DNA of 64,000 nucleotides from Vitrella brassicaformis. Its lineage: Eukaryota > Sar > Vitrellaceae. Positions 13,068-23,852 of this stretch are shown piece by piece. The translations under genes were made by a program, and so were the position numbers. A model generated the notes under the pieces. That model had not been told where the DNA came from. It did no database searches and saw nothing but the letters and a program-made list of their open reading frames with translations. The stretch's first letter is position 1, and each line of letters starts with the position of its first letter. Location: NCBI GenBank assembly GCA_001179505.1, contig CDMY01000235.1:93322-157321 (forward strand), read 5' to 3'.

Positions 13068-14240
13068 CTTCAGGTCTACACGCACCACTGGTTCCTGACC
13101 TACACGATGCCCGGCGACGAAAGCAGAAACCTCACACGCGCACTCATTGTGGGCGCCGAGACCAGGGGTCAGTCAACTACCACTGCACACACAGGCAGGA
13201 TTGTTCGCTGCATGCGCGGCCTGTTCGTTGCCCTGCCAGGGACGCCGATAGTGTCGCTGAGCGCTCCTTTTGCCTTCACGACAACGGGCGAGGAGTCCTG
13301 GTGGCTCAACATGCACCTGCTGAGGACCGACAATGTGACCAATGTGCAAGCCTGCATTCAGGTGATCACACAGCCACAGACACGCAACTCACCAATTGGC
13401 CACGCAATGCTGCTTGTTTGTGCCCTTCAGTGCCGCTGCGCCCCCGACGGCCGTCACGGGTCGCTCAGCTGCTGCCAAGACGGCACCCACTGCCACACAT
13501 CATTCGACCCATTCGTGACGGCCAGCGACACTGACTTCTTTGACGACCCCGCCCACTGCCCAGACTGCAACTCCAACACCGAAGACATCTTCGGGCCGCC
13601 AATCCGCAACTTTGTCCCTCGCCCAGCCGCCAAGCACTATCGCGTCAGGTACACTGTCCGCTACGGCGAGGTCACCCCGGACGTCAAGCCGGTCCGCGCC
13701 AACATGGGCATCGACATCGTCAAGGGCAAACAGGAGTACAACGTATTCCCATGCGCCCCCAAAGAGAGTGGGCCTCTCGCAGCCATGAAGCAGCGGCGCC
13801 TACTGCTCAGTGGGGAGGACAGCGAGTGTGTCGACACCAAGAGGGTGACGGTCGTCGTCAACCAGCCCTTCCATCTGATCAACGTCCGCTCACACCTGCA
13901 TGTGGGCGGCATAAGTGCTTCTGTGGCCGGCGTGAGGGAGCAGTGGCAGTGCGACATGCGGGCCATCTACGGCACCACGCCACGCAAGGCCGGCAACGAG
14001 CTGGGCTACGTGACGGGCATCACCCAGTGCCACTACGGTGAGGGCGAGAGGGTGATGCAGAGGGGCGACTTGCTGCGGGCGACGGTCCACTACAGGCGGG
14101 ACAAGCACTACGCCGGCGTGATGGGCGGGGCAGTGTTTGTCGGTTACTACCCCGGCGACACGGCGGCATCGACGTCATGGGAATTCTCGTACACGCAGGT
14201 GTCCTATGTCAACGAGACGGACAGCGATGTGCGTGTGTGA
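12579..14240 (+). CDS. Secreted SURNod19 (stress up-regulated Nod 19) family protein
   Basis: Five phase-checked exons (12579-12805, 12872-12977, 13074-13167, 13240-13361, 13431-14240) give 452 aa. An N-terminal signal peptide ([20 protein letters not shown]) is followed by the pattern of the SURNod19 family of plants and other eukaryotes: a proline-rich lead, [20 protein letters not shown], then [13 protein letters not shown], and in the second half [33 protein letters not shown] and a [12 protein letters not shown] ending. The paired His motifs (THHW, HLHVGG) recall metal-binding sites of copper monooxygenase-like folds. That metal use is inference. A Cys-rich insert ([18 protein letters not shown] and following, near residue 183) and several N-glycosylation sites fit an extracellular or vacuolar protein. 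No biochemical role is known to me for the family. Confidence 0.75.
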
Positions 14241-14310
14241 ATGTGTGAATGTGTGTGAGTGTGAGGGGAGAGATGTTGAGATGAGATTGAGTCGTGCCTG
14301 TGGGTGGGTG

Positions 14311-14420
14311 TGTCACGGGGTCCACTCACGCAGTGTTCGCGAAGCTCACTTGCTGGCGATTTATCAAATGCCAGCAAGTGAGTGAGCTTCGCGGGCGCCG
14401 GCGCAGTGGATCTCGTGACA
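14311..14420. repeat. 110-nt imperfect hairpin just after the SURNod19 gene
   Basis: Outer arms 14311-14331 and 14401-14420 pair with few mismatches. Inner arms 14338-14357 and 14370-14393 pair fully apart from a 4-nt bulge, leaving a 12-nt loop. It begins 71 bp after the stop codon, so it probably lies in the 3' UTR or the terminator region. Its sequence is unrelated to the other hairpins in the window. Confidence 0.65.
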
Positions 14421-15895
14421 CGAACCACACGCAATGCGATTGATGAGTTTGGGATGCGGGCCGTTTTGCCGTTTTTGATGCCTGTGTGTGTGTCTGTGTG
14501 TCCAGCGGTGTGGTGTTGGTTGGTGTGACTCAAAGATGAGATCAGTGTCAGTGGCAATGTCGTCCATTGGGTGCGTTCACTGCATCGATGAGCTTCCTCA
14601 CTGGGAGGGAAGATGCAGCGAGGCCGTATAAGCCATCTTTTCGGATCGCCTGTGTGCGTGTGGCAGTTGTCTGTGTATCTGTGTGGTGCTTGTCGGAGTA
14701 TCGCATTGGTTGGGAGAGAGAGGGTCGACGGAATGGATCTGTGGGCGTCAAGCGCAGCAGTCGCCGAGACGTTTATCTGAGTAGCGATGTGCACCACCCT
14801 GACGTGACTCGTCGACGTTATCGTCAACGGGGCGAATTCACCAAATGCCGTGTGTTTCACTGTTCGTTTGTCTGATGGGTGTCCTGTTTCCCCGCTCCTG
14901 CACGCTGTCTTGTGTGTCGGTTCGTTCCGTCCCGCAGACTTCGTGTGTGAGCGGGGGCGAAGGACACCCAAAGGACACAGACGAGAGAGAGAATGGCAGA
15001 CACTCTTTGTCAGTCAGCCTGACAGACATGGGCTGCTCTTGACCCATGTGTGTGTACTCGATGTGTCTCGTTTGTGGGATTCTCTGTGCGATTGCATCCT
15101 TAGCACGGCAGAGGTGTATGTGGCCTCAGCACTGTGATGTTTCAGTGGGTGGGCTCCGTACGCTGACGCCGGCTGAAGGACGCAGTCGTGCAAGAGAGAA
15201 ATGAGTGCGATGGATGATGGGACAGCTATGTAATTGTCATCTCACAGCAGATTGCTGACGTGTCCCTCATTTATCCATTCACATCCATCCATTCGAGCGC
15301 CACCGCCAACCACATGAAGAGGACGTCAGTCACCGCCCTGCATCGTCTTGAGCTGGTTGTGTGTACTGCGTCTTGAGCTGGTTGTGTGTACTGCTGGCCA
15401 AAGCGATGAGGCTTTTGGTGTGGCTGTGCTGCCTTTTGGAACTATGTGTGTGTAAGTGACTTCGGTTGTGTCGGGAACTGACTCAGCCAAGGAGACTCGC
15501 GGGCTCATCTGCGCATAAGCAACACAGCTGTGCCGAGCCAGTCTGACGATTGATCGGTCATTCATTCATGAGACGACTGGCGCGTGTCAATTCTGATGGA
15601 CAGAGAGATGCACACAATCAACGCGACATTTATCATCCATCACACATACGGTCCGGTCCGTCTACACCGCACACGAGAGTAGCAAGAGGACTGCCGGGCC
15701 GTCGACACGTAGAGAAGGGTCGCGGAAATATAAAATGTAGGCAACGATCTGCAGACAGACACAGACCAATCTCAAACAAGGATCCCCACGACTGTCTCGT
15801 CATGTCTCTTACCTGGCGTGGATTGGACGTCATGTCTCTGTGGCCGTGTGGTGGGGATCGCTGGCAGATGCGCGCTGGCCTCGTCTAGGGCGTCG
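14421..15895. other. Intergenic region with an adjacent 25-bp direct duplication
   Basis: No convincing gene is seen in 1.5 kb. Two perfect, abutting 25-bp copies lie at 15344-15368 and 15369-15393. The remainder is mixed-composition spacer with short open frames that lack splice-consistent extensions. Confidence 0.5.
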
Positions 15896-17119
15896 TCAGC
15901 CTCCTTCCTGCATAAGCGCTTCGGCCTCTCCAGAATACAGCCGAAACACCAGAAACGAATGCTCGGGGGCAGCGTGGAAGGGCGTGTGTGTCAGCTCCCG
16001 GTGCTCAGCCTCCTGCTGCGACGCCTTGGTGGGAACGTAAGCGCCGGGAGGCGTCGGGCCGTCTGCAGGTGTGCTGGCTGGGAGGTCGACGGCATTGGCG
16101 AGGTCGATGAAACGGACCGGCGGCGCATTGTGGTGGGCTGATGACTGCGGACAGGTCGACGCGGCGCTCGACTTAGGTTGTGACGAGTCTGAATATGAAG
16201 ACAACACACAACATGTGCACACAGTGAGCCAAGAATGCAATGACACCTCATTGTCTGTGCGCCTGTGTACATCTGCCCCGTTGCCCTTGCTGTGCTCACC
16301 TCCATCGATGGCCGATCGCTTGATGAACACGTTGTTGGACCCCACTCCCCTGCATACATCAAGGTTGCATGATTGAAATGATTGAAAACCTGCAGACCGC
16401 TCGTGCATTATTACTTTTCCGCGGTGTCAAGGATTCGGCGCGCTTTTTCGTCGGTCTGCGGTAGAATGAGAAGTCCCTTGAGAGCCAACGGCACGACCCA
16501 ATCGCACTAAGCACGAAGCATGACAAGACAACGACAGAAGAATAGAGCACGAATGAAGAAAGATAAATTGCTTACATTCAGGAAGCCAGCGACTTCCTTC
16601 TCAGCCACGGTTGCGACATCTCTTGTCATCAGCTTGTTCAGCTCGTCAATCAGCAGCACACAACCCTCGTCCGCCAACCACTCGTCCACAACGCTCGCCG
16701 ACACATCAACTCTTGCAGTCCACTCGGAGAAGTTCTTGACGAGCTGTCGCGATGACTCAATATGGCCAGCAGAAGGTATGTCTGGCACTTGCTGTGTCCC
16801 CACTTTGCTTGTTCCTCTGGCTCACCCATCGCCAGACGGGCCCGATCGCCGCACAACAGATTGACTCGCGAAGAGCCACTTGGTGGGCCCGGACGACCAG
16901 CCGCATCATCTCCGCCCGCTCCGCCTCCAGTCTCATCTCCCTCTCCATGGACTTGTCGGCCGAAAGCAGCCATATCTTGACGGCGAGGTAGCGGCCGTTG
17001 AGCAAACCGCCCCGCACGGTCGCCCGTGTCCCATCTCCCAGCTTGTGGGGCAGCTCCAACTCGCCTTCATCGAGAATGACGGCAGCACGAACAGCTGCCG
17101 TGGACGTGCAGGCATTCAT
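15896..17119 (-). CDS. Orphan protein with a kinase-like N-lobe
   Basis: Five phase-checked exons (17119-16826, 16755-16576, 16506-16415, 16349-16300, 16188-15896) encode 302 aa. Residues 24-49 look like a protein kinase glycine loop and VAIK strand (LGDGTRATVRGG, then AVKI with Lys48), followed by a charged helix that could be helix C. After residue 98 the kinase pattern is lost: there is no HRD, DFG or APE. The middle has a hydrophobic strand ending in acidic residues (GCVLLIDELNKLMTRD), like a P-loop ATPase Walker B, but no Walker A precedes it. The C-terminus is Pro/Ala-rich. It may be a truncated or chimeric kinase or a lineage-specific gene. It sits head-to-head with the gene at 17309. 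Confidence 0.6.
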
Positions 17120-17308
17120 TCACCTTGGTTGCTGTGGCCGTACTCTTTCTAATGCAAGGAAGGCTTTGGAGTGAGTGGAAGGCCCTGTGGCTCCTGCCAG
17201 GGGGGGAGGAGAGAAGAAGTGGCCTCTTTTTTGTGGTGCTCTTTTAGGGTTTGTGGGGTTTGTCGCCATTCTCGACTTAGCGCCGGGTTCCTTGCCTTCG
17301 CCAACGCC
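17120..17308. promoter_or_regulatory. Divergent promoter region with a telo-box-like motif
   Basis: This 189-bp spacer lies between two opposite start codons. TTTTAGGGTTT at 17242-17252 is the reverse-strand form of the AAACCCTA motif seen at 10105-10127. The role is inferred from position only. Confidence 0.4.
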
Positions 17309-17924
17309 ATGAGTACGAGCAGCACAGCCCGTGCTGCTGCATCACGCAAAAACCCGTACGTCTGGGTGAGCACAGCGAAAGGAAGATGAATGCTTCAGAA
17401 GAGATCTCGTCAGTCACCGCCTGCGTCAGTCATCTGGCTGCCCTGTTTGTTGCGTGTGTGTCAGATGGCGGCCTTCATTGGTGCTGGTTTCGCGTGGGCC
17501 GGCGGGATTGGGTACTTCGTGTACACCGAGTACTTCAACACGGAGAAGAAGGAGAGGAAGCAGCAGGAGCAAAGGGCCAAAGAGGAGAAGGAGAAAGAGC
17601 TGCGCCAGAGGCGGATGCAGAGGCGGGAGGAGATGATTGACGCCTACAGACAGCAGCGGCAGCAACAGAGCCTGCAGTCGCCAGCGTCGCCCGATGCGGA
17701 TGCGGACGCGCCATCTCCTCATGAGCAAGGCGGCTCGTTTGAGGACCGCCTGCAGAAGGAGCTCGACACAACATCGTAAGTCAGCAAATATGGAGACTAG
17801 ATGACAGTGTGCACGCATCCCTGCTGCTTCCGCGTCTTGCAGGTACGATTTGTGGCGTAAGGACGGCCTCGATGTGCCGCCCTCGGAAAAGACCGCAGCA
17901 GCGAACACCCAAGACAATGGCTGA
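17309..17924 (+). CDS. Small single-pass membrane protein with a charged coiled coil
   Basis: Three phase-checked exons (17309-17365, 17465-17775, 17843-17924) give 149 aa. A short Ser/Ala-rich start is followed by one hydrophobic helix (AAFIGAGFAWAGGIGYFVYT, about residues 21-40), then a long Glu/Lys/Arg/Gln helix (about 45-80) typical of a coiled coil, then an acidic Pro/Ser stretch and a short conserved-looking tail (YDLWRKDGLDVPPSEK). The topology resembles small mitochondrial or ER membrane assembly factors, with a membrane anchor at the N-terminus and the coil outside. No family is recognised with confidence. Confidence 0.65.
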
Positions 17925-18243
17925 CGACGGACAGCTGGTCGTGCAGTACATGGTACTGTTCTCCTCCTGGGTAGATGGCTCGGTCGCGATGTTCATTTTT
18001 TTGTGGGCGTCTTGTTGTCAAATCCGCTGCCCGTTGGGCCCTTCTCATTCCGGCACGGTACGAAGACTGCGTCAGGCTGAGATGCCGACCGTAGTCTCCG
18101 TATCGCGTCGTGTGTCTGGAGGGCCACGCGGGTGGCACCAATGTCGAAGTGACGAGACAGTCAAGGAGGGATGGGTTGCTGCTGGACTACCGCACGTGGC
18201 ATGCAACACGAACATTTATGTTGGGGTGATGGCTTCGTGCTGA

Positions 18244-18359
18244 GTGCCGCGCTGGATTTTTCGTAGCCCACCGGCATCGAACGCGCGAGTTCCATCTGCA
18301 GCTACGGATGGCACTCCTGCGTTCGGTGCCGGTGGGCTACGAAGCATCCAGCACGGCAT
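18244..18359. repeat. 116-nt near-perfect hairpin
   Basis: Arms 18244-18284 and 18319-18359 are complementary over about 40 nt with four mismatches or G-U pairs. The 34-nt between them forms a second stem (GAGT-CCATC with GATGG-ACTC) around an 8-nt loop. It lies 320 bp after the stop at 17924, in the spacer before the convergent IFT46 gene. It is the strongest foldback in the window. Confidence 0.7.
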
Positions 18360-19112
18360 GACAGACAGGCAGGTTTGACCTTGGTGTGGACTGAATGGCC
18401 GCTCTCAATCCAATGAATGCAATGCAAGTGGAGGTATGTATTTACAAGCGTTTCACACCTGCAGTCAGAGGGAAGGAGGAAGGTCAAGTATGCCAGCCAT
18501 GCAGTGAGTGTCACGGTGCACGAAACACGCGCACGCAGAGGGGCACCGCACCCAATACACATACATGCAGAGCCGCATCCATCCATCCGCACGAACGACA
18601 CGCTGGGTCGAATCGTCCGTCAGGGAAGCTTCCCTCCCTGCCTCCGTCTGTTGGCCACTGCTTGCCTTCCGTCCGTCTCCCCTCCCCACCACCCACCACT
18701 CATCGATTTGAACGAAGAGCAGCGGATGGTGCGGCAAGGACGGACAAGGCCAGCAGTGATCGGCAGACATGAAAGCAGGGTTTGCAAGAAGACATACATC
18801 GCCACCCACCGTCCTGTCTGTCTCTTCTCCTCTGGAAAGCCGCAGCTGGTTTGCACTCCCCTGCGATTCCTGCCAACCGGCAACGGCTGTCGATTTGTCA
18901 ATGTCCTCACAAACCGACAACCATCACCGCTGCGCAGTTCACCAGCGGATGCAAACCAGGTGCCGTTCGTTCATTATACACATCGACAGCTCTCTCGTCC
19001 CTCCCTATCTCTCTCCCCAGCGCGCCAAACACTAATCTAGCAAGCTACACACCACGGGCGGGCAGACACCGCCGATCGTCCAATCTCCCCCAGCCAGCCC
19101 ATCCCTCTCCTC
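18360..19112. other. Intergenic region between convergent genes
   Basis: About 750 bp is left between the hairpin and the end of IFT46. A 207-codon open frame spans 18417-19040, but its translation is low-complexity and shares its codons with open frames on both strands, so I do not call it a gene. Confidence 0.5.
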
Positions 19113-21485
19113 TCACATGAACCCCTGCGTGTGTGACTGGAATGGCGACGAGTGCGTGTGTGAGGCTGAGGCGGGGGAGGGGCCGCGCATGCCGGGGAGG
19201 TTGTCGCCCAGCACATCTTGTGGCTTGAAGTGCGGATTGTCGCGGAACTCTGAAGGAAGGAGACGGGCGGGCAAGACAAGAGGCGTTGGTTGTACCATAC
19301 CATGTGTGTGTGTGTGTGTGTTGTGTGTATGTGCTGCAATGCATGTGTGTAAGGTAGGTACCCATGTAGAGTGTGAGGAGGACATGCAGTGACTCGACGA
19401 GGTTGGTGTAGCAGGGGATGTCCAGGATGCCGCACAGCAGACGGACGTAGTCCTTACCACACAGACAGAGACACGCACATGCCATGCATACCCATGACAC
19501 ACACACACGCCCAAACAGGTCTGTGTGGATGGCAGGCACGCACCTGCATGGGCATGTCCAGGTCAGCGAGGTTGAGGTACTCGAGGACGGATGACGTGCC
19601 GTCGGGGCTGGGCGACTTGAGGAAGTCCTCAAAGTCAGTCGGCCACTCCTGCATCAGACGCTCGATGTCAGGCATCCTGCACACACGTAACGTACACACA
19701 CGTGTATATATGCGCATACTCTTTCCTTCTTCTCTCGTGGAATGAATATGTTCTCTCCTGACTGACCTGCGTGTGTATTGGACGGTGGGTGGCGGCCGCG
19801 TGCGGTGCAGATCGCTGATGCGAGCAATCCAGTTCGCTATCTGACACCACACACACAATGTACGAGGGAGGATGCAGTGGGACTATGTCTGTAGATGCGT
19901 GGACGGACACCCATCCCACCGCACCGACTGACCTCCTTGGGATTCTTCTCCGCACTCTCGATGGACCGTATTTCCATTGGCTGCAGGTTCGTCTGCTTCG
20001 ATATGGACCGCAGTTTCTGACAAGACCAGCAGCAGAGGCCATTTATGAAGGACTGACTGGTGTGGTGTGGCCCCACTCCCCCTCTCTCTCTCTCTCGCTG
20101 ACCAGTTCGAGTACGGGTGGGTCGCTTTGGTTGAGTGCCGGCTCGTCGAGCTTGACAAGCCCCAGACCGTCATCCTTGCCATCCGGCCGCGGGATCTTGA
20201 TGAACGCATCAACCTCACCTAAACACAGTCATTGTGACACCAACACAAAGGCCCTGCCTGCCTGCGTGTGTGGGGTAATGCAAAGAATGCTCACTCACCG
20301 ACGGCCGGGATGAAGTCGGGGATGAATGGCTTGAGTTTGGTCTCCAGCTCGATGCTGTGCGGCTTGTACCTTGACACACACAGACAGACAGGCAGACAGG
20401 CAGACAGACAGACATCGACCCATGTGTCTGTCTGCCTGTCTGTGCGGTCGTGTCTGTGTGTATCCTGTGTGTGTGTCTGTGTGACACCTTCTGATGTAGT
20501 TAAAGAGCTCTTTGACCTCTGAGCTGACGTCGAGGTTGGCATAGTCGCTCGGGTTATAGCCACCTGCACACAGACACATACACCAAGCATGCTCCATCCT
20601 CTCTCTGTCCATTCATGCCGTGAGTGGATGCGTGGATTGGATGGCTTGCCTTGTATTGGTGGAGCCTCTTCGTCTTCCTCTGACGTCTCCTCCTCACTCT
20701 CCTCGTCCTCGTCAGTCTCACGCTTAGCCAGGCCACCCTACACACACACACACACACGCACACAAAGAGACAGACAGACAGACAGATACATGAACGCAGA
20801 TGCGCAAATAACGGCCAGCCACCGACCCGCATCTCTCTCTGTGTGTGTGCTCAATATGTTACTCACCGGCCTAACTCCGCCCCTCTCGCCCCCGGGCCCG
20901 AACAGACCCCCGCTGTCATGATCCTTTTTGCCTGTCGACTCAGAATCGGTCTTGCCTGCACACACGCACACCCATCCGCAATCACACACGTGCTTGTGAG
21001 CATGGCATGGATGCGTCTGTGTTCCCTCTCTGTAGTATAGGTACTTGGAGGCATGGCGGGGTTCCTCGATGCTGGCTGTGTCGGTGGCCGCTCTTGGCCG
21101 GCGGACACGGCGCCGCTCCTGGGAGTCGACAAGCCAGAGTCTGAACCAAGAGACAGACACACACGGGCGAGCGTGTCTGGGACATGCTCGGGCCACTGAA
21201 TCTGCCTGTCATCCAGAGAAACAACCACAACTACGTGCCCACCTCACCAGATTGGTCCTCCACCTCAATGGCTTCGTCATAGGGCTTGTCCCTGTGTCTG
21301 GACTCGCTGACGACGCCTCCCGCCTCCCGCCTCCTCCCCACTCCCCTGCCCTCGCTGCCCTCCTCATCGCCCATCTCAAAGTCGTTATCCTGATCTCCGC
21401 GCCGCTGTCGCAGCGCGCCCTGCAGAGTGTCCTCTTCCTCTTCCTCGTCTGTCCACTCGCCCTCGCCAGGCCTGCTGCTGGACAT
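19113..21485 (-). CDS. IFT46: Intraflagellar transport protein 46
   Basis: Twelve phase-checked exons run from ATG at 21485 to the stop at 19113 and encode 430 aa. The first ~170 residues are acidic, disordered and Ser/Glu-rich, as in IFT46 homologues. The conserved domain follows: NPSDYANLDVSSEVKELFNY, YKPHSIELETKLKPFIPDFI, then PAVGEVDAFIKIPRPDG, LGLVKLDEPALNQSDPPVLE, a basic helix, and DYVRLLCGILDIPCY near the C-terminus. IFT46 is a core IFT-B subunit that carries cargo such as outer dynein arms into cilia, so this organism builds flagella. One intron (20564-20649) uses a GC donor, which is required to keep frame. The gene is head-to-head with the Tcd1-like gene, 148 bp between starts. Confidence 0.95.
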
Positions 21486-21632
21486 CGCGATGGAAGAAAC
21501 AGGGCAGAAACGCCCGGAGCTCGCTTCGATCGTCCGCAGGGTGGTGAAATGAAGACGGAACGCGCTGGTATGGGCTTTGTTTGAGGTGCTCGTCACCACT
21601 GTCAACAGATCTGGAGAGATCGGCGTCAACCA
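21486..21632. promoter_or_regulatory. Short bidirectional promoter between IFT46 and the Tcd1-like gene
   Basis: Only 147 bp separate the two divergent start codons, so both 5' UTRs and any promoter elements must share this stretch. No TATA box or known element is evident. Confidence 0.4.
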
Positions 21633-23572
21633 ATGGAGCTCAACTCATCGTTTCTCTCCAGGTATCTGCTCACCGGCCTCGTGGCGGGCACTGCAGTCGG
21701 CACGGTCATCGGCTATGCCATCGCGTCACTGACACGAAGGAAGAGCAAGCGCATCGCCATCGACGACGCATCGGCTGCGCTGGAGAGGGCCCTTGCAACG
21801 ATGGAAGGCGGCATGCATCACCATGAGCCAAAGAGAGTGAGGAGAGATGGGACTGACGCGAATGCTCACGCGAAGGAGGAAGAAGAAGCGATGAGGGAGC
21901 AGCTGATCAGGAACTACCAGTTCTTCGGTGAGGAGGGGCAGTCCAAGGTTCGCGGTAGCTTTGTTGTGGTCATCGGTCTGGGCGGCGTCGGCTCTCACTG
22001 CGCCGTATCTCTGGCCCGCTCGGGCGTCGGCCACATCCGCATTGTCGACTTCGACCGCGTGAGCCTGTCCAGCCTCAATAGGCATGCGTGTGCGACAAGA
22101 AGGGAGGTCGGACTGAGCAAGACAGAGGCCATCAGGAGATGCATTCATGCCATATCGCCACACACGAAGGTGGGTGTGTGGGTGGGTGTGTGGATGGGGG
22201 TGTGTGCCGGTCATCGCACCTTTCTGTCTGCCTGTCTGCAGGTGGATGCCCGCGAGACCTTGTTTGAGCTGTCCCAGGCCGAGTCTCTGCTCGAGGGGCG
22301 GCCCGACTATGTGGTTGACTGCATCGACAACGTGCCCACCAAAGTGGACCTGATCGCCTACTGCGTCGAGCACAGCCTCCCTCTCATCAGCGCGTGCGGC
22401 TCTGCGTGCAAGGCCGACCCAACCAAGCTCAGAATCGACGACATCGAAAACACTGTCGAGGTGCGATTTGTCAAGGCAGCACCTGTATCCACACACACAT
22501 TGATTGCCTTTGAATGCAATGCGTGTGCAGGACGATTTGGCCCGTGCTGTGCGGGTGCGTCTGCGTCAGCGTGGCATCGAGCGGGGCGTCATGGTGTGCT
22601 ACTCGACAGAGAGGACAGAGAGGGCGCTGCTGCCGCTGAGGGACTACCAGGAAGACAACCCTGCCGACTTCGTCCCGCTGCCCAACTTCAGGGTGCGCAT
22701 CTTGCCTGTCATCGGTCCGCTGCCGGCCATCATGGGCCAGTCAATCGCTGTGTTTGTGCTGACGTCACTGGCCGACCAGCCTATTGGGCAGGCGGGCGCT
22801 CCAGCTGCAGCTGAGTGGCAGATCAGGCGCAAGAACTACAGGAAGCTCTTCACAGCCGTCAAGACCGCCGTCATATCGTAAGTCGATAGTCATAGAACAG
22901 AAAAGTGCTGTTGCTGTGTGCATCACGTGTGTTGGTGTGTGTTGATGTGTGTGTGCAGGGAGACGAACGACAGGAGTGCGGCCAATGCGGCCGAGCTGCC
23001 TTTCGATGCGTCGTCTTGCCTGTATGTTGATGTGTATGGCGGCAAGTGCGCCATCACACGGCAGACGGGGGTCGTCGGCACCCTGGAATTCGTTCCTTGG
23101 TACGCACCCACGCACCCACGCACCCACCCACATGCAGGGAACACGGACTCGTGTGGCCTTATGTGTCCCCGCCCGCCTGCTCTCTTTGTTCAGGCTCTTC
23201 GAGAGAGGCCGCATCCGTGAGAGCGTCAGTGCCGAGAAGATGGTCTTGTGCAGTGCCCCAGAGGCCCGGCGGCACCTCTCAGAAGGCGGCACGGACGACC
23301 GCAACCAGCAGCTGTGGGGCCCAGAGACCACTCAGCACGTGCAGCAGCTGATCGACAAGGCCCGAGACGCCCTCAGCAAGCTGAAGAGCCAGAGCCAGCT
23401 AATGAGTGACAGCGATGGTGTGGTTGTCGAGCGAGAGAGGGACTTCGCGAGTGAGAGGGTGGGGGGAGGCCAAAAGAGAAGTGAGAGGGAGAGAAGGCGC
23501 CGTGAGATGGAGGAGGAGGAGGATGGATGTATCCATGAAGGCGGCTGGGATGCACTGTGGGAAGATGAATGA
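21633..23572 (+). CDS. Membrane-anchored tRNA threonylcarbamoyladenosine dehydratase (TcdA/Tcd1 type)
   Basis: Five phase-checked exons (21633-22169, 22242-22460, 22531-22877, 22959-23099, 23194-23572) encode 540 aa. An N-terminal hydrophobic helix (about residues 11-32) ends in basic residues, as in yeast Tcd1/Tcd2, which sit in the mitochondrial outer membrane. The ThiF/E1-like core follows: FVVVIGLGGVGSHCAVSLAR at ~109-128 (nucleotide-binding loop), IVDFDRVSLSSLNRH, then DYVVDCIDNVPTKVDL and LISACGSACKADPTKLRI. The enzyme converts t6A37 of ANN-decoding tRNAs to cyclic ct6A using ATP. ThiF-fold relatives such as UBA5 were considered, but the SLNRH and SACGSACKADPT motifs favour the Tcd group. 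The C-terminal ~90 residues are charged and low-complexity. The last intron is CA-rich at its 5' end. Confidence 0.85.
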
Positions 23573-23852
23573 CGCTTGATCGGTTTGGTGTGGTGTGGTG
23601 TGGTGTGGGCGCGTGTTGTGACACACATGATGCGGGCTGAGACATGATAGCTCGTTGACTCGTCTGTGAAATCCCACTTCAATGCCGCATCCGATTGATT
23701 ACTGTATGAGGCAATCAGCGTGACTACTCACGTGGAGTACGGGCAAATCCAATTTCTCTTCCTTGCCGCAGCTATTCTCTCTGGCCGTCAGTTCATATCC
23801 ACACACATCAACCATAAATCAGAAGGTCTTCTTATCGCCAAAACCGTCGCTT

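Noticed and set aside
16620-16700. Retrotransposon hot-spot or Crinkler-type ATPase, from LLIDELNKL
   Set aside because: No Walker A motif or other family block precedes it, so one Walker-B-like strand is not enough.
18417-19040. 207-codon open frame
   Set aside because: It is open in several frames at once, has low-complexity translation, no splice-supported extension and no family resemblance.
20380-20470. Regular short repeats that might suggest a CRISPR array
   Set aside because: They are CAGA/CTGT microsatellites inside an intron, with no unique spacers. CRISPR is also not expected in nuclear eukaryotic DNA.
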